A stretch of DNA of 40,657 nucleotides from Nitrospirota bacterium (GCA_016208915.1 JACQXE010000030.1:1-40657), one strand, 5' to 3'; numbered from the stretch's first letter, positions 1-9,603 are shown. The notes: generated by a model not told the origin, from the sequence alone. Numbers and translations are program-made.

Positions 1-2
1 AG

Positions 3-65
3 ATCAAAGACTACATTGCTAATCAGGAAAAGCTGGACAGTGAACAAGAAGAGGGCAGATTTTAG
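3..65 (+). CDS. Partial IS200/IS605-type transposase, C-terminal end
   Basis: Only the last 20 codons are inside the window, ending in TAG at 63-65. The tail reads IKDYIANQEKLDSEQEEGRF, which resembles the C-terminal helix of IS200-type Y1 (HUH) transposases, where a YI.NQE-like segment is common. The catalytic tyrosine and HUH motif would lie upstream of the window. The call is supported by the pair of hairpins directly after the stop and by the interrupted toxin gene beyond them. On the peptide alone the assignment would be weak. Confidence 0.45.
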   Translation: MKDYIANQEKLDSEQEEGRF

Positions 66-134
66 TATAAACCTAAACGGCCGTCTTTGAGACGGCTCAC
101 AACCGTCAAGCCTCCCTCTTTGAGGGAGCGTTAT
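3..134 (+). mobile_element. Right end of an IS200/IS605-like element
   Basis: Two tight hairpins follow the transposase stop: a 7-bp stem at 80-86/90-96 (GCCGTCT, loop TTG) and a 7-bp stem at 112-118/122-128 (CTCCCTC, loop TTT). Subterminal hairpins without terminal inverted repeats are typical of IS200/IS605 ends, which the Y1 transposase recognises as single-stranded DNA. The outer boundary is placed near 131-137 because the toxin reading frame on the other strand is normal up to there and meaningless beyond. The left end is outside the window. Confidence 0.55.
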
Positions 135-224
135 GACTTTTTGTGCATAAAATTTTGAATCTCTTGCGATATAATCATGAATCTGCTTTAAGTCGAGTTT
201 TGCAGGTTTTGACCACTTTACCAC
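135..224 (-). pseudogene. ParE/RelE-type toxin, truncated by the IS end
   Basis: Reading leftwards from a GTG at 224-222, which overlaps the antitoxin stop codon, the frame gives VKWSKPAKLDLKQIHDYIAR then DSKFYAQKV. This is a textbook N-terminus of a ParE/RelE mRNA- or gyrase-targeting toxin (beta strand, then the helix DLKQIHDYI). After about 30 codons, at 135-137, the sequence turns into the IS200/IS605-like right end and homology stops. The remaining two thirds, with the catalytic residues, are missing, so the toxin should be inactive. Confidence 0.75.
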
Positions 225-397
225 GACTGTATTTCTCGTTTTAAGTCTTCAATAGAAGTAGATTCTCCACGTTCAACCGCTTCTCTACCCTTTTTGACTT
301 TATCAACAACATAAAGTTCATACATTATATCATCAATGTTTGCTGTCTCTGGTAATTTAGATATTACCCTGATTGCTTCTTGTTTCAAAGTTTCCAT
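218..397 (-). CDS. Small antitoxin of a ParE/RelE module
   Basis: A 59-residue acidic protein starting METLKQEAIRVISKLPETAN and ending KREIQSW. It belongs to the short antitoxin-like family that sits immediately 5' of ParE/RelE toxins, with a DIMYELYVVDKVKKG helix and a GES.SIEDLKREI tail. ATG at 397-395 is preferred to the GTG nine bases upstream because GGAGG lies eight bases before the ATG and would overlap the GTG. Its stop overlaps the toxin start, so the two were translationally coupled. With the toxin broken, this gene is an orphan antitoxin, perhaps still able to neutralise a related toxin. Confidence 0.65.
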   Translation of the reverse strand: METLKQEAIRVISKLPETANIDDIMYELYVVDKVKKGREAVERGESTSIEDLKREIQSW

Positions 398-406
398 CGT
401 TAGCAC

Positions 407-695
407 CTCCTTTGTCGAAACTTATCAATATCTTATCATTTTCACACTCTTATAGTAACTATAAATATCTCTCAGGGATGCAATTTGCGTATAACTTGTT
501 CATAGACGAACTACTTCGCTTTTTGTCCAGATTTGGGATTATGTCCGAAGTATTTCGTATATCTCAACTCTGGCTTAACCTCCCGGTTCCATAGGCATTA
601 GTATATTAAATATTTGCAACACTTCTCTAATGCATCTGAGCGCTATTGTGTAGTATTATATTATGATTTTTTGTTCTATGAGGTAGGGAAGGTTA
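407..695. other. Non-coding spacer between divergent genes
   Basis: This spacer separates the leftward antitoxin from rightward tamB. No convincing gene is seen; a 73-codon frame here looks like chance. It holds an imperfect inverted repeat (506-518 with 546-558, ACGAACTACTTCG against CGAAGTATTTCGT, 27-base spacer). The tamB ribosome-binding site is probably the purine-rich GAGGTAGGGAAGG just before 696. I could not place a confident -35/-10 pair. Confidence 0.5.
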
Positions 696-3600
696 ATGGA
701 GAATACTAAGAGAAAGAACCGCATAATTTACAGCATATCAGCAGCCTTTCTTATCGGGATAATTATCTTTATCTCCCGCGGACCTTACATATCTAATGCA
801 TTAAAAAAGATGATACTGCCTGAGCTTGAAAACATGACAGGCCGCAAGGTAATAGCCCAGAAGATTTATCTTAATATATTCCCCCTGTTTGTGGAGGCGA
901 AAGGTCTCAAGGTCTTTGATGAGCAGGGCAATAAGGTTCTGACAGTAGAGAGGGTAAAAGGCTACCTTAAATTTTGGGGTTTCCTCAAAAAAGAGGCAGG
1001 GCTGAGAAGGATAGTGATAAATGAGCCTGAGGTCTGGACAAACAGGGAGCAGATCGATGACATAATCAGCAATTGTAAAAAATATCTTGCCAAGGAAGAC
1101 CCAAAGAAGATAAAGGTCAGGGCAGACGCAATAGAGGTGCGTCATGGCGCTTTTTCATTTCAGGATGATAATTACAATCTGAGTCTTGCAGGCAGACATC
1201 TAAGTGGTGAAATACTGCTTGGCGAAACTCCCCGGCTGAAGGCGCACATAAAGGAACTTATCTCCAATATCAAGAACATGCCTGAATTAAGAAGTGAAAT
1301 AGAAGGCATTTTGTCTTTCAGAGAGAAAGGCATAGATATAAAGAATATAACAGTCAGGTCATTCGGCTCAGAGATAAAGACAGCAGGTTTTTATTCAGCA
1401 GAAGGAAATGGCGCCTTAAAGACGGATATAAATCTTATTGTTGATTCTGTAAAAAGGCTTTTCGGCTTAAAGAGGAGAGGCGAGGGAAAGATAGATGCAA
1501 AAGGAGATGTGAGATTTGAAGATGGATCACCTTTCTTTGATATTAAACTGAAGGGCAATTTTTATCTCCAGACCCTGATGGAGCTTCTGAGTGTAAAAGA
1601 GAAGGTCGAAGGAATGGTGGATTTTGAAGGCGGCATTAGCGGCGCCATTAAGAATATCACAGGCAGTGCAGAGGCCCGGCTGAGAAAAGGGAATCTTTTT
1701 GGTGTTGCTGTTGATGAGCTTAAATGCAGGGTAATGTACAGTGACGGAGTGATGCAGTTTCAGAACGGAAAGGCAAAATTATATAACGGTTATGCGGATG
1801 CAGAGGCATCAATGAAGCTGCCGGGCGTTGAAGATTATTCTGTGAAAGTTAATTTTACTGATGTTGACAGCCGTAATGCACTCAAATTAATCGGCTGGCA
1901 GCCGGAAATTCCTGAAGGCAAGGTAAAAGGCGAGATGCACACATCAGGGAAAGAGTTTAATCCTTCAGGCTGGTTTGATTATGAAAGCCGAAAGGCCGGA
2001 GATGATGTGCTTGGAAGAGTCAAAAAGATCAAAGGAGATTATAAGGTGCAGGGAGATATTCTATCTCTCTACAATACTGAGGCCAGGACTGAAAGATCTT
2101 TTCTGGGGATACAGGGCACTGTTGATATAAAAGCATCTGTGCTTGATCTTAAAGGCAGGCTCGAGACTTCAGACATCAAAGACCTTACATTTCCGCATTT
2201 TAACCGGCTGCATGGTTCTGGGGTTTTTGAAGGCGCGGTAACAGGCAGATCAGGCGACCCTCAGATATCAGGGAAACTTGATATTCCATCGGCATCGTTT
2301 GATGATTATGGTCTTGGAAAAATTTCAGGAGAGGTTTCATACAGGAAAAATTTTCTCGATGTGACAGAACTGTCAGCCCACACAGAACAACAACAGTGTG
2401 CAGTCAAAGGCTTCATAAGATTCGATGAGGCGAAGGAAATATTTGATCTCAGAAAACCGTTCTACGGATTAACAGCATCACTGAAAGGGATAGATTTTGA
2501 GAAACTTGCCGAAATCGTTTATAGAAAGCTGCCGATAAAAGGAAGGCTCGATTCAAAACTCAAGATAACAGGTAATGGCCCAACACCTGAATATTCAGGA
2601 AGAGGTGTTATTTCCGATGCAACAGCATACGGTTTCCAGGTTGACTCTATATCAGGTGATTTTTCCTATAACTATATGCATTTCATATTGAGCAGAACAA
2701 TGCTTAAGAAAGGCGCCTCATCTGTTTTGCTTGAAGGAATGATATCGGAAAAAGAAAATTTTTTATTTAAGGCATATACTGAAAAGCTGTTTTTGAGGGA
2801 TATAGGGCTTGAGTTCATGCCGGAGGACGCTGTAATCAGCTTGAATACAGAAGGAATAGGCACCTTTGATAATCCTGCTATTAATCTGAGAGGAAAGATT
2901 TCAGGAGGTAAGTTTAGGGGAAAATCATTGGGTGACGGTGTAATTGACGCCTCTGTGAAAGACAGGCATGCCTTACTGAATGCTATGTTTTTTGACGGGA
3001 AGATAAAAATAAAGGGCATTGCGTATTTTGATGATAAGCTTCCATGGTCTGCGGAGGTGGATGTCTTGGCAGGCAGGTATGATTTCTTGCTTTCAGGATT
3101 GCTGAAAGATATACCGGAAGACCTGCTTTTAAATATGAAAGGACATGCTAATCTCACAGGAGACAGAAAGCATTACTCTGGTTCTGCATTTATAGATCAG
3201 ATGACTGTTTCTCTTTTCGATCATAGTTTCTCGAATGCTTCGGATATAAAGCTAAAATTCGAAGATCGCAAGATGTCGTTTACTGAATTTACAATGAGAA
3301 GCGGAGATGCATCCTTTAAGGTCAAAGGTGATGTAGATACAGGCAGAGAATATAATATATTTTTAGAAGGTAAAACAGCCTTAGCGCCTCTTAAAGGGTT
3401 TTCAGAAAAAATCAGCGTTCTCAGAGGAGACGCTGATTTTAAGCTTGATATCGCAGGAAAATGGGATAATCCCAGAATAAGCGGAAATCTCAATGTTACA
3501 AACGGATTGTTCGGACTGAAGGATGTATATCAACGTATCAGCTCAATAAGCGCCTATATTTATTTTGAAGAGGACAGGGTTATCATACAGAAACTCTCAG

Positions 3601-4625
3601 GAAAGCTCAGCGGCGGAGACATTAATATTGCGGGGATTTTATACCTTAAGAGATTTGCCCTGAAAAGATTCTATCTTGATGCGCAGATGAATAATATCAC
3701 GACATCTGTGTCAAGGGATTTTGTTGTTAATTTTGACGGAAATATTATATGTAAAGGCACCCCTGAGTCACAGAATATCTCGGGCGATATGAAGATAAAA
3801 AGGGCAAGATACAGGGAAAGGGTTGAATGGAAAAGCTGGCTTCTGAAGGCAAGGCCTAAGGAGAAACCAAAGGCTGAACCGACAAAGATGGAAAAGACAG
3901 TGCTGAATGTAAGGATATACGGGACAGAAAATATTATCGTGGATAACAATATAGCACGCACTCCCATGAAGGTGGATATGATACTCAGAGGCACAATAGG
4001 ACATCCGTTGCTTTTTGGAAGAATAGAATCAAGAGAAGGCAATGTATATTTCAGGAATAATGAGTTCCGCATATTAAATGTGAGCGCTGATTTTACCGAT
4101 CCAAACAGGATAAATCCTATAGTCGAGATCGTGGCACAGATTACGGTAAAGGGATATAATATCAAACTGAGCCTTGAAGGTCAGTTCCAGCATTTTACCC
4201 TGTCCCTTATCTCTGACCCGCCGCTTGAAGAGACTGACATCCTGAGTCTGCTTGCAGTCGGACAGATAGGAAAAGAGTTAAAGGGTCTTGAAGGCGGTAT
4301 CGGAGCAAGTGAGGCGACCGCATTTCTTACAGGCAAGGTTCAGGATGTATTTGAGGAAAGATTGAGAAATATAACAGGTCTTGACAGGGTGCAGGTAGAT
4401 CCCTATGTCTCAAAATCTACAGGCACTGTCGGTCCCCGGGTCACAGTATCGAAAAGGCTTATCGGTGAACGGCTGTTTGTGACTTACATATCTGCTGTGG
4501 GTTCAACAGAGGAGCAGGTACTGCGTCTCGAATATTTACTTGGCAAGAATGTGTCATTAGTCGGTGTAAGAGACGAGAAGGGAAGCATGGGCGGAGACAT
4601 CAAGTTCAGGTTTGAGTTCAAATGA
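696..4625 (+). CDS. tamB: TamB-like translocation and assembly module protein (DUF490)
   Basis: This 1309-residue protein has one N-terminal membrane anchor (about residues 10-29, IIYSISAAFLIGIIIFIS) followed by a long periplasmic beta-rich body of AsmA/TamB type. The C-terminal DUF490 domain is recognisable from about residue 1000, with DPPLEETDILSLLAVGQIGK and a final beta-rich segment. TamB-family proteins form a hydrophobic groove bridging inner and outer membranes, acting in outer-membrane protein assembly and phospholipid transport. The next gene, a BamA/TamA-type barrel, overlaps by four bases (ATGA), the usual tamB-tamA arrangement in reverse order to E. coli. Length is typical (E. 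coli TamB about 1260). Confidence 0.9.
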   Translation: MENTKRKNRIIYSISAAFLIGIIIFISRGPYISNALKKMILPELENMTGRKVIAQKIYLNIFPLFVEAKGLKVFDEQGNKVLTVERVKGYLKFWGFLKKEAGLRRIVINEPEVWTNREQIDDIISNCKKYLAKEDPKKIKVRADAIEVRHGAFSFQDDNYNLSLAGRHLSGEILLGETPRLKAHIKELISNIKNMPELRSEIEGILSFREKGIDIKNITVRSFGSEIKTAGFYSAEGNGALKTDINLIVDSVKRLFGLKRRGEGKIDAKGDVRFEDGSPFFDIKLKGNFYLQTLMELLSVKEKVEGMVDFEGGISGAIKNITGSAEARLRKGNLFGVAVDELKCRVMYSDGVMQFQNGKAKLYNGYADAEASMKLPGVEDYSVKVNFTDVDSRNALKLIGWQPEIPEGKVKGEMHTSGKEFNPSGWFDYESRKAGDDVLGRVKKIKGDYKVQGDILSLYNTEARTERSFLGIQGTVDIKASVLDLKGRLETSDIKDLTFPHFNRLHGSGVFEGAVTGRSGDPQISGKLDIPSASFDDYGLGKISGEVSYRKNFLDVTELSAHTEQQQCAVKGFIRFDEAKEIFDLRKPFYGLTASLKGIDFEKLAEIVYRKLPIKGRLDSKLKITGNGPTPEYSGRGVISDATAYGFQVDSISGDFSYNYMHFILSRTMLKKGASSVLLEGMISEKENFLFKAYTEKLFLRDIGLEFMPEDAVISLNTEGIGTFDNPAINLRGKISGGKFRGKSLGDGVIDASVKDRHALLNAMFFDGKIKIKGIAYFDDKLPWSAEVDVLAGRYDFLLSGLLKDIPEDLLLNMKGHANLTGDRKHYSGSAFIDQMTVSLFDHSFSNASDIKLKFEDRKMSFTEFTMRSGDASFKVKGDVDTGREYNIFLEGKTALAPLKGFSEKISVLRGDADFKLDIAGKWDNPRISGNLNVTNGLFGLKDVYQRISSISAYIYFEEDRVIIQKLSGKLSGGDINIAGILYLKRFALKRFYLDAQMNNITTSVSRDFVVNFDGNIICKGTPESQNISGDMKIKRARYRERVEWKSWLLKARPKEKPKAEPTKMEKTVLNVRIYGTENIIVDNNIARTPMKVDMILRGTIGHPLLFGRIESREGNVYFRNNEFRILNVSADFTDPNRINPIVEIVAQITVKGYNIKLSLEGQFQHFTLSLISDPPLEETDILSLLAVGQIGKELKGLEGGIGASEATAFLTGKVQDVFEERLRNITGLDRVQVDPYVSKSTGTVGPRVTVSKRLIGERLFVTYISAVGSTEEQVLRLEYLLGKNVSLVGVRDEKGSMGGDIKFRFEFK

Positions 4626-7339
4626 GACCGTTACAATATTATAAGAAAACAGCGCAGAAACTTTATTTAATTAAACTATTGTTCTTCTTTATAGCAGTTT
4701 TTTCTCTCTTGCTATGCATTCCGTCAATCGAAGCTTCTGAAACACCGTCAATACAAAAGATAGAGATCAGAGGGCTGTATTCTATGGATGGTGAGGAATT
4801 TCTCAACCTCTTAGATATAAAGCTTGGAGGCATATTAAATCCATCAAATGTAAGCAGGGGCATAAAGACCGCATTTCTCAAAGGCATATTCGAGGATATA
4901 TCTGTAGAGACAGATGATATCGATAAGACTCACATAAGAATAAATGTTATTGAAAAAGACGTCATAAAAAAAAATTACATCATAGGGAATGATTATTTAT
5001 CAGGCAGAGAGCTGAGAGATAATTTTCTGCTGAAGGAAGATCAGATTATGAGATATGATCTCTTGAATTCTGTGGTCAGCGAATTAAAAGATTTTTTATA
5101 TAAAAAAGGGTTTCATCACGCTGACGCAAGGATAGAGGTATCCAGGACAGGAAGTCCTTACAGGGTCAATCTTATTCTGACGGTGGAAGAAGGGGAACCG
5201 GCAGTTATAGAAAAGATAAGAATACATGGACCTGAGGAAGACGTGAGACAATTGATGACTGTTAAGGAAGGCAGCATTAATGACCAGTTCAGGCTCGATA
5301 AGGAGGTTGAGAATATAAGGGCATACTATAAAAAGAACAACTATCTTAGTCCGTCAGTGATGCTGTATCCGGCAAGCGAAAGCGAACTCGAGATTAGCGT
5401 CAACCCCGGAAGAAAGATTGATATAAGATTTGAAGGTAATATTGCAATAGATTCCAAGACACTTTTAAAGGAGATGTCATTTTTTGATGCGGAGGATTTT
5501 AGGGATGATCTTATAGAAGAGTCTATATCGAGGATCATATCCTTGTATCACACAAAGGGATATCCTTTTGTACAAGTCGCGCCTGTTACATCTGTGAACG
5601 AAGATACGATTTCGATATATTTTTTCATATTTGAAGGAGATGAGATCATAGTTAAAACTGTCAGATTCACCGAGGTGACTATAAATAGGAGAAATCTTAA
5701 AGAGATGATGTCTATCCGGGAAGGCTACGTATATAATCCTGACCTGATAGATTCTAATAAAGAAACCTTACTCGAGTTCTACAACGCACTCGGGTATCTT
5801 AACGCCAATATAGATGATGTAAAGGTGGAGATAAATAATTCGCGGGCTGAGATTTCCATCACTGTCAGTGAAGGGGAACAGGTAAAAATAGAAGACATAG
5901 AGATAAAGGGCTCTCTGCTTGTGGAAAGAGAGAAGATCGAAAAGGTGATCATGGTTAAGAAGGGAGATCCCTATAATGAGGTTGACATAGCAGACGCACG
6001 ATACAGGATTATAGATCTTTATGGGGACCGGGGTCTCATAGATGCAAAGGTTGACATAAAGCAGGAAATAACCGGCAGGGGTGTAAAGGTTATTTTCGAA
6101 ATAGATGAGGGCCTGATAACCTTATTCGGAAAAACAGTAATAAGCGGAAACACAAGAACGAAACACGAGGCGATAAAAAGAGAGTTGCTTTATGAAGAAG
6201 GCACGCCGTTTAATTATACCTTGCTGACAAAGACGCGTCAGAAATTATATAAACTCGGATTATTTACTGATCTAGACATAGAGTCGCCGGAAAAAACAGG
6301 CAAGGTAAGAGATATTCATATCAGGGTTAAGGAGGGTAATGCCGGGATGATAGAACTCGGCGTTGGTTATGGAGATTACGAGCATTACAGGGGATCTTTC
6401 GATGTAAGTTACAGAAATCTGTTCGGAATGAACAGGCAGCCGTCTTTCAGGGCAGAATTAAGCTCTATTGAAAGACGGTATATCCTGAGCTATCTTGAAC
6501 CATGGTTTTTGAAAAGCCCTGTTCCATTCAGGGCGTTGCTCATAAGGGAAGAAAGAACAGAGAAGAGCATTGAGACACGCGAGATAAGATATAAACTCAA
6601 AAGACATACAGCAAGCGCCGGTATAGAAAAAAAACTCAGCAACGAATTCAAGGGTGAGGTTTTCTATGAATTCTCACTGGTAAAGACAGAGGATGTAAAG
6701 CCTGATGTTATACTCACAAAGGAAGATACAGGTACTCTATTGATAAGCTCAATAAAGCCTGGGATAGTTTATGATACGAGGGATAATCCATTCGACCCCC
6801 GGAGAGGCGTGCTTGCCGGAATATCTGTAAAGGCTGCTTCAGGATTTTTGCTCTCAGAAACAGATTTTATAAAGGCAATATTTACAGGCAGTATTTATAA
6901 AGCTATAAGCAGGAGATTTGTAGTGGCAGTATCATTGAAAAGCGGCATAGCTCAGGGTTTTAGGGATACGAGGGAACTTCCTCTTGTCGAAAGATTTTTC
7001 CTCGGAGGGAGAACGACTGTGAGAGGATATGAACAGGATACGCTCGGTCCAAAAGGCGCTAATGGCACTCCAACAGGAGGTAATACATTTATTCTTGCAA
7101 ACCTTGAACTGAGGACGTCTCTCGGCAGAAATTTTGGCTTTGTGACCTTTCTCGATGGTGGAAATGTATGGGCAAAGATAGACGAGATAGATATCATGGA
7201 AATGAAATACACTGCCGGCATTGGCATAAGGTATGACACGCCGGTTGGGCCTCTACGCATTGATTACGGGCATAAATTAGACAGAAAAACAGGAGAGAGC
7301 AGTGGTGAGGTGCATTTTAGCATCGGACATGCATTCTAA
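4622..7339 (+). CDS. BamA/TamA (Omp85) outer-membrane assembly protein
   Basis: This 905-residue protein has a signal peptide (KLLFFFIAVFSLLLCIPSIEAS), several POTRA repeats (roughly residues 45-560, recurring G...D...I.......G beta-alpha units) and a C-terminal 16-strand barrel. The conserved loop-6 motif VRGYEQDTLGP (near residue 800) and the closing GPLRIDYGHKL...EVHFSIGHAF strands mark the Omp85 family. With about six POTRA domains it exceeds E. coli BamA (five) and TamA (three). Coupling to tamB suggests a TamA-like role, but it could serve as the main BamA; neighbouring genes do not decide. It lacks a C-terminal aromatic beyond the usual final F. Confidence 0.9.
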   Translation: MRPLQYYKKTAQKLYLIKLLFFFIAVFSLLLCIPSIEASETPSIQKIEIRGLYSMDGEEFLNLLDIKLGGILNPSNVSRGIKTAFLKGIFEDISVETDDIDKTHIRINVIEKDVIKKNYIIGNDYLSGRELRDNFLLKEDQIMRYDLLNSVVSELKDFLYKKGFHHADARIEVSRTGSPYRVNLILTVEEGEPAVIEKIRIHGPEEDVRQLMTVKEGSINDQFRLDKEVENIRAYYKKNNYLSPSVMLYPASESELEISVNPGRKIDIRFEGNIAIDSKTLLKEMSFFDAEDFRDDLIEESISRIISLYHTKGYPFVQVAPVTSVNEDTISIYFFIFEGDEIIVKTVRFTEVTINRRNLKEMMSIREGYVYNPDLIDSNKETLLEFYNALGYLNANIDDVKVEINNSRAEISITVSEGEQVKIEDIEIKGSLLVEREKIEKVIMVKKGDPYNEVDIADARYRIIDLYGDRGLIDAKVDIKQEITGRGVKVIFEIDEGLITLFGKTVISGNTRTKHEAIKRELLYEEGTPFNYTLLTKTRQKLYKLGLFTDLDIESPEKTGKVRDIHIRVKEGNAGMIELGVGYGDYEHYRGSFDVSYRNLFGMNRQPSFRAELSSIERRYILSYLEPWFLKSPVPFRALLIREERTEKSIETREIRYKLKRHTASAGIEKKLSNEFKGEVFYEFSLVKTEDVKPDVILTKEDTGTLLISSIKPGIVYDTRDNPFDPRRGVLAGISVKAASGFLLSETDFIKAIFTGSIYKAISRRFVVAVSLKSGIAQGFRDTRELPLVERFFLGGRTTVRGYEQDTLGPKGANGTPTGGNTFILANLELRTSLGRNFGFVTFLDGGNVWAKIDEIDIMEMKYTAGIGIRYDTPVGPLRIDYGHKLDRKTGESSGEVHFSIGHAF

Positions 7340-7877
7340 AAGTTACAAGTTACAAGTTACAAGTTGCAAGCTTGTTATTTGCTGCCTTCAATGTTGCTTG
7401 TTCCCAATTTTACTGCTTACTGTCTTTTGCTTACTGCCTTCTGTTTCCCATGCTGAATTGATCGATAAGGTCCTCGCCTTTGTTGATGACACGGCAATAA
7501 CCCTGAGTGAATTTGAGGAGGTTTACAGTAACACAGCGAAGATAAAGCCTGACATAAAGAGGGAAGAAGTACTTAACACAATGCTAAACAGAATACTCCT
7601 TTTGAGAGAAGCAAAAAAACTGAGGATCGAGAGTTCGACAGAGGATGGAATTATCAAGGAATATATAGAATTAAAGATTAAGACATTTATTAAGGTGACA
7701 GAATATGATATAAGAGAGTTTTACGATAAAAGCAGAAGCGAATTCGGACAAGCTGATCTTGATGATGTCAGGGATAAGATAGAAGATTACCTTGTAGAGA
7801 ATCAGGTAAATCGCAGGCTGAAGATGCACATAGAGGAATTGCGGTCAAAGGCATACATGAAAGTAATTGGCAGATAG
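7329..7877 (+). CDS. SurA-N-like periplasmic chaperone without PPIase domain
   Basis: After a signal peptide ending near SVSHA the mature protein begins ELIDKVLAFVDDTAITLSEF, the signature of the SurA N-terminal chaperone domain. The helical core and the C-terminal helix are present, but no parvulin domain, so it probably holds unfolded outer-membrane proteins without proline isomerisation. It follows the BamA-like gene and overlaps its end, which fits that role. ATG at 7329 is chosen; a GTG at 7302 lies in the same frame, and neither has a clear Shine-Dalgarno site. Oddly, the signal peptide is built from two degenerate 7-bp arrays (7340-7374 and 7411-7445). Confidence 0.75.
   Translation: MHSKSYKLQVTSCKLVICCLQCCLFPILLLTVFCLLPSVSHAELIDKVLAFVDDTAITLSEFEEVYSNTAKIKPDIKREEVLNTMLNRILLLREAKKLRIESSTEDGIIKEYIELKIKTFIKVTEYDIREFYDKSRSEFGQADLDDVRDKIEDYLVENQVNRRLKMHIEELRSKAYMKVIGR
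7340..7374 (+). repeat. Heptanucleotide tandem array AAGTTAC x5
   Basis: Five 7-base units (AAGTTAC three times, AAGTTGC, AAGCTTG) begin at the base after the TAA stop of the BamA-like gene. The array is translated as part of the N-terminus of the SurA-like protein (SYKLQVTSCKL). Because seven is not a multiple of three, each gain or loss of a unit would shift the frame. Confidence 0.85.
7411..7445 (+). repeat. Degenerate heptanucleotide array TACTGCT x5
   Basis: Five 7-base units (TACTGCT, TACTGTC, TTTTGCT, TACTGCC, TTCTGTT) encode the hydrophobic core of the signal peptide (LLTVFCLLPS). It is the second such array in the same short gene. Confidence 0.65.
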
Positions 7878-7879
7878 GC

Positions 7880-9598
7880 ATGGACTATTCAATAAAAATA
7901 GGCGGTGAGGCAGGTCAGGGCATTCAGACGATAGGTGATACTCTGACAAAGGTATTTTCAAGGGCAGGATACTATGTCTTCACGCATCAGGATTATGAGT
8001 CGCGTATAAGGGGCGGACATAATTTTTTCCAGATACGGTTTTCTGATAAACCTGTAATGGCGTCAAGAAAGAAGATAGACATACTGGTTGCTCTTGATAA
8101 AGACAGCATACTTCTTCATGAGAAGGAACTTTCAGAAAACAGCTTTATAATTTATGATTCATCCAAATTAAAACAGAGATATGAAGACCCAAGGTTTCTC
8201 GATATCCCTTTTGTGAGTATGGCAATCGAGTATGGCGGCGGCAAGATAATGTCAAATACTGTTGCCACAGGAACAGTGCTCGGGATGCTAGGAATGAAAT
8301 TGGATATTCTGCATGAGATTGTAAAAGATACTTTTAAGAGGAAAGGCGAGGACATAATTAAGGCGAATATCAATTCTGCGGTTGCAGGCCATAATTTTGC
8401 AGTAAAGTCCTGCATGAAGTGTTCATTTGATATTATATCTTCTCAGCAGCAAAGTAAGATTCTTATAAACGGAATAGAGGCCATAGGTCTTGGCTCTATT
8501 GCGTCAGGCTGCAAGTTCTATTCTGCTTATCCAATGACGCCTTCAACCGGTATTATGAACTATATTGCGGGCAAGGGCAAAGAATACGGCATTATCGTTG
8601 AACAGGCAGAGGATGAGATTGCAGCAATTAACATGGCTCTCGGCGCGTCATTTGCAGGCGTAAGGGCGATGACAGGCACATCCGGCGGAGGTTTTGCGTT
8701 AATGGTGGAGGGACTATCCTTGTCCGGCATGACTGAGACACCAATAGTGATTGCTCTCGGACAGAGACCAGGCCCTGCAACAGGATTTCCAACAAGGACA
8801 GAGCAGGCCGAATTGCAGTTTGCTGTTTATACTGCACACGGGGAATTTCCCAGAATTATTTTTGCGCCAGGAACGCCGGAGCAAGTATTTTATCTTACAA
8901 GTAAGGCATTTGATATGGCAGAAAAATATCAAGTGCCTGCAATTATACTTTTTGATCAGTATCTCGCAGACTCAGAATGGACATTTGATAGTTTTAACCT
9001 AAAGAAACTTGTATACAATGATTACAGGCTCAGGGGCGAAAACTTCAGGAATCTTAAGGAATACAGAAGGCATGAATTTACTCCAAGTGGTATTTCGCCC
9101 CTTGGAGTCCCAGGAGATTCACAGCATTTAGTTGTGACAGACAGCGATGAACATGATGAAGAAGGGCATATTGTTGAGGATGCTGATACAAGGATAAAGA
9201 TGGTTCAAAAAAGGTTGCTAAAAAAACTGCCTCTTATCAGAGAGGATATTGAGCCTCCATTTCTTTTTGGTGATGCTAAGCCTGAGATAGTCCTGACAGG
9301 GTGGGGTTCCACATATGGCATAATGAAAGAGGCGGTAGATGCCTTATCAGGAAATAAAAGCATAGCAATGCTTCATTTCAGCGAAGTTTTTCCTTTCCCG
9401 TCAATAAAGAAATTTGACTATCTGAACCTGTTGGATAATGCAAAATTAACTGTCTGTATAGAAAACAATGCAACAGGGCAGTTCGCAAGGCTCATGCGGG
9501 CGGAGACAGGATATGAATTTAAAAATAAAATTAACAAGTACGATGGAAGGCCGTTTTTATTTGAAGAATTAATAAGCCAGATTAACAATAAAATATGA
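7880..9598 (+). CDS. korA: 2-oxoacid:ferredoxin oxidoreductase, gamma-alpha fused subunit
   Basis: This 572-residue subunit joins an N-terminal gamma domain (about 1-185; IKIGGEAGQGIQTIGDTL, ESRIRGGHNFFQIR) to the alpha pyrimidine-binding domain (about 190-560; YPMTPSTGIMNYIAG, QAEDEIAAINMALGASFAG, MTGTSGGGFALM). These enzymes oxidatively decarboxylate 2-oxoacids such as 2-oxoglutarate to acyl-CoA and reduce ferredoxin, or run in reverse for CO2 fixation. No ferredoxin-like delta subunit is present, as in KorAB-type two-subunit enzymes. It starts two bases after the SurA-like stop. Which 2-oxoacid is used cannot be read from sequence here. Confidence 0.92.
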   Translation: MDYSIKIGGEAGQGIQTIGDTLTKVFSRAGYYVFTHQDYESRIRGGHNFFQIRFSDKPVMASRKKIDILVALDKDSILLHEKELSENSFIIYDSSKLKQRYEDPRFLDIPFVSMAIEYGGGKIMSNTVATGTVLGMLGMKLDILHEIVKDTFKRKGEDIIKANINSAVAGHNFAVKSCMKCSFDIISSQQQSKILINGIEAIGLGSIASGCKFYSAYPMTPSTGIMNYIAGKGKEYGIIVEQAEDEIAAINMALGASFAGVRAMTGTSGGGFALMVEGLSLSGMTETPIVIALGQRPGPATGFPTRTEQAELQFAVYTAHGEFPRIIFAPGTPEQVFYLTSKAFDMAEKYQVPAIILFDQYLADSEWTFDSFNLKKLVYNDYRLRGENFRNLKEYRRHEFTPSGISPLGVPGDSQHLVVTDSDEHDEEGHIVEDADTRIKMVQKRLLKKLPLIREDIEPPFLFGDAKPEIVLTGWGSTYGIMKEAVDALSGNKSIAMLHFSEVFPFPSIKKFDYLNLLDNAKLTVCIENNATGQFARLMRAETGYEFKNKINKYDGRPFLFEELISQINNKI

Positions 9599-9603
9599 TC
9601 AGG

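Noticed and set aside
373-594. Open frame of 73 codons rightward over the antitoxin leader
   Set aside because: Composition is non-protein-like, it overlaps the start of a better gene on the other strand, and no ribosome-binding site is seen.
801-4165. Several antisense frames inside tamB
   Set aside because: They mirror the codon usage of tamB and have no recognisable domains.
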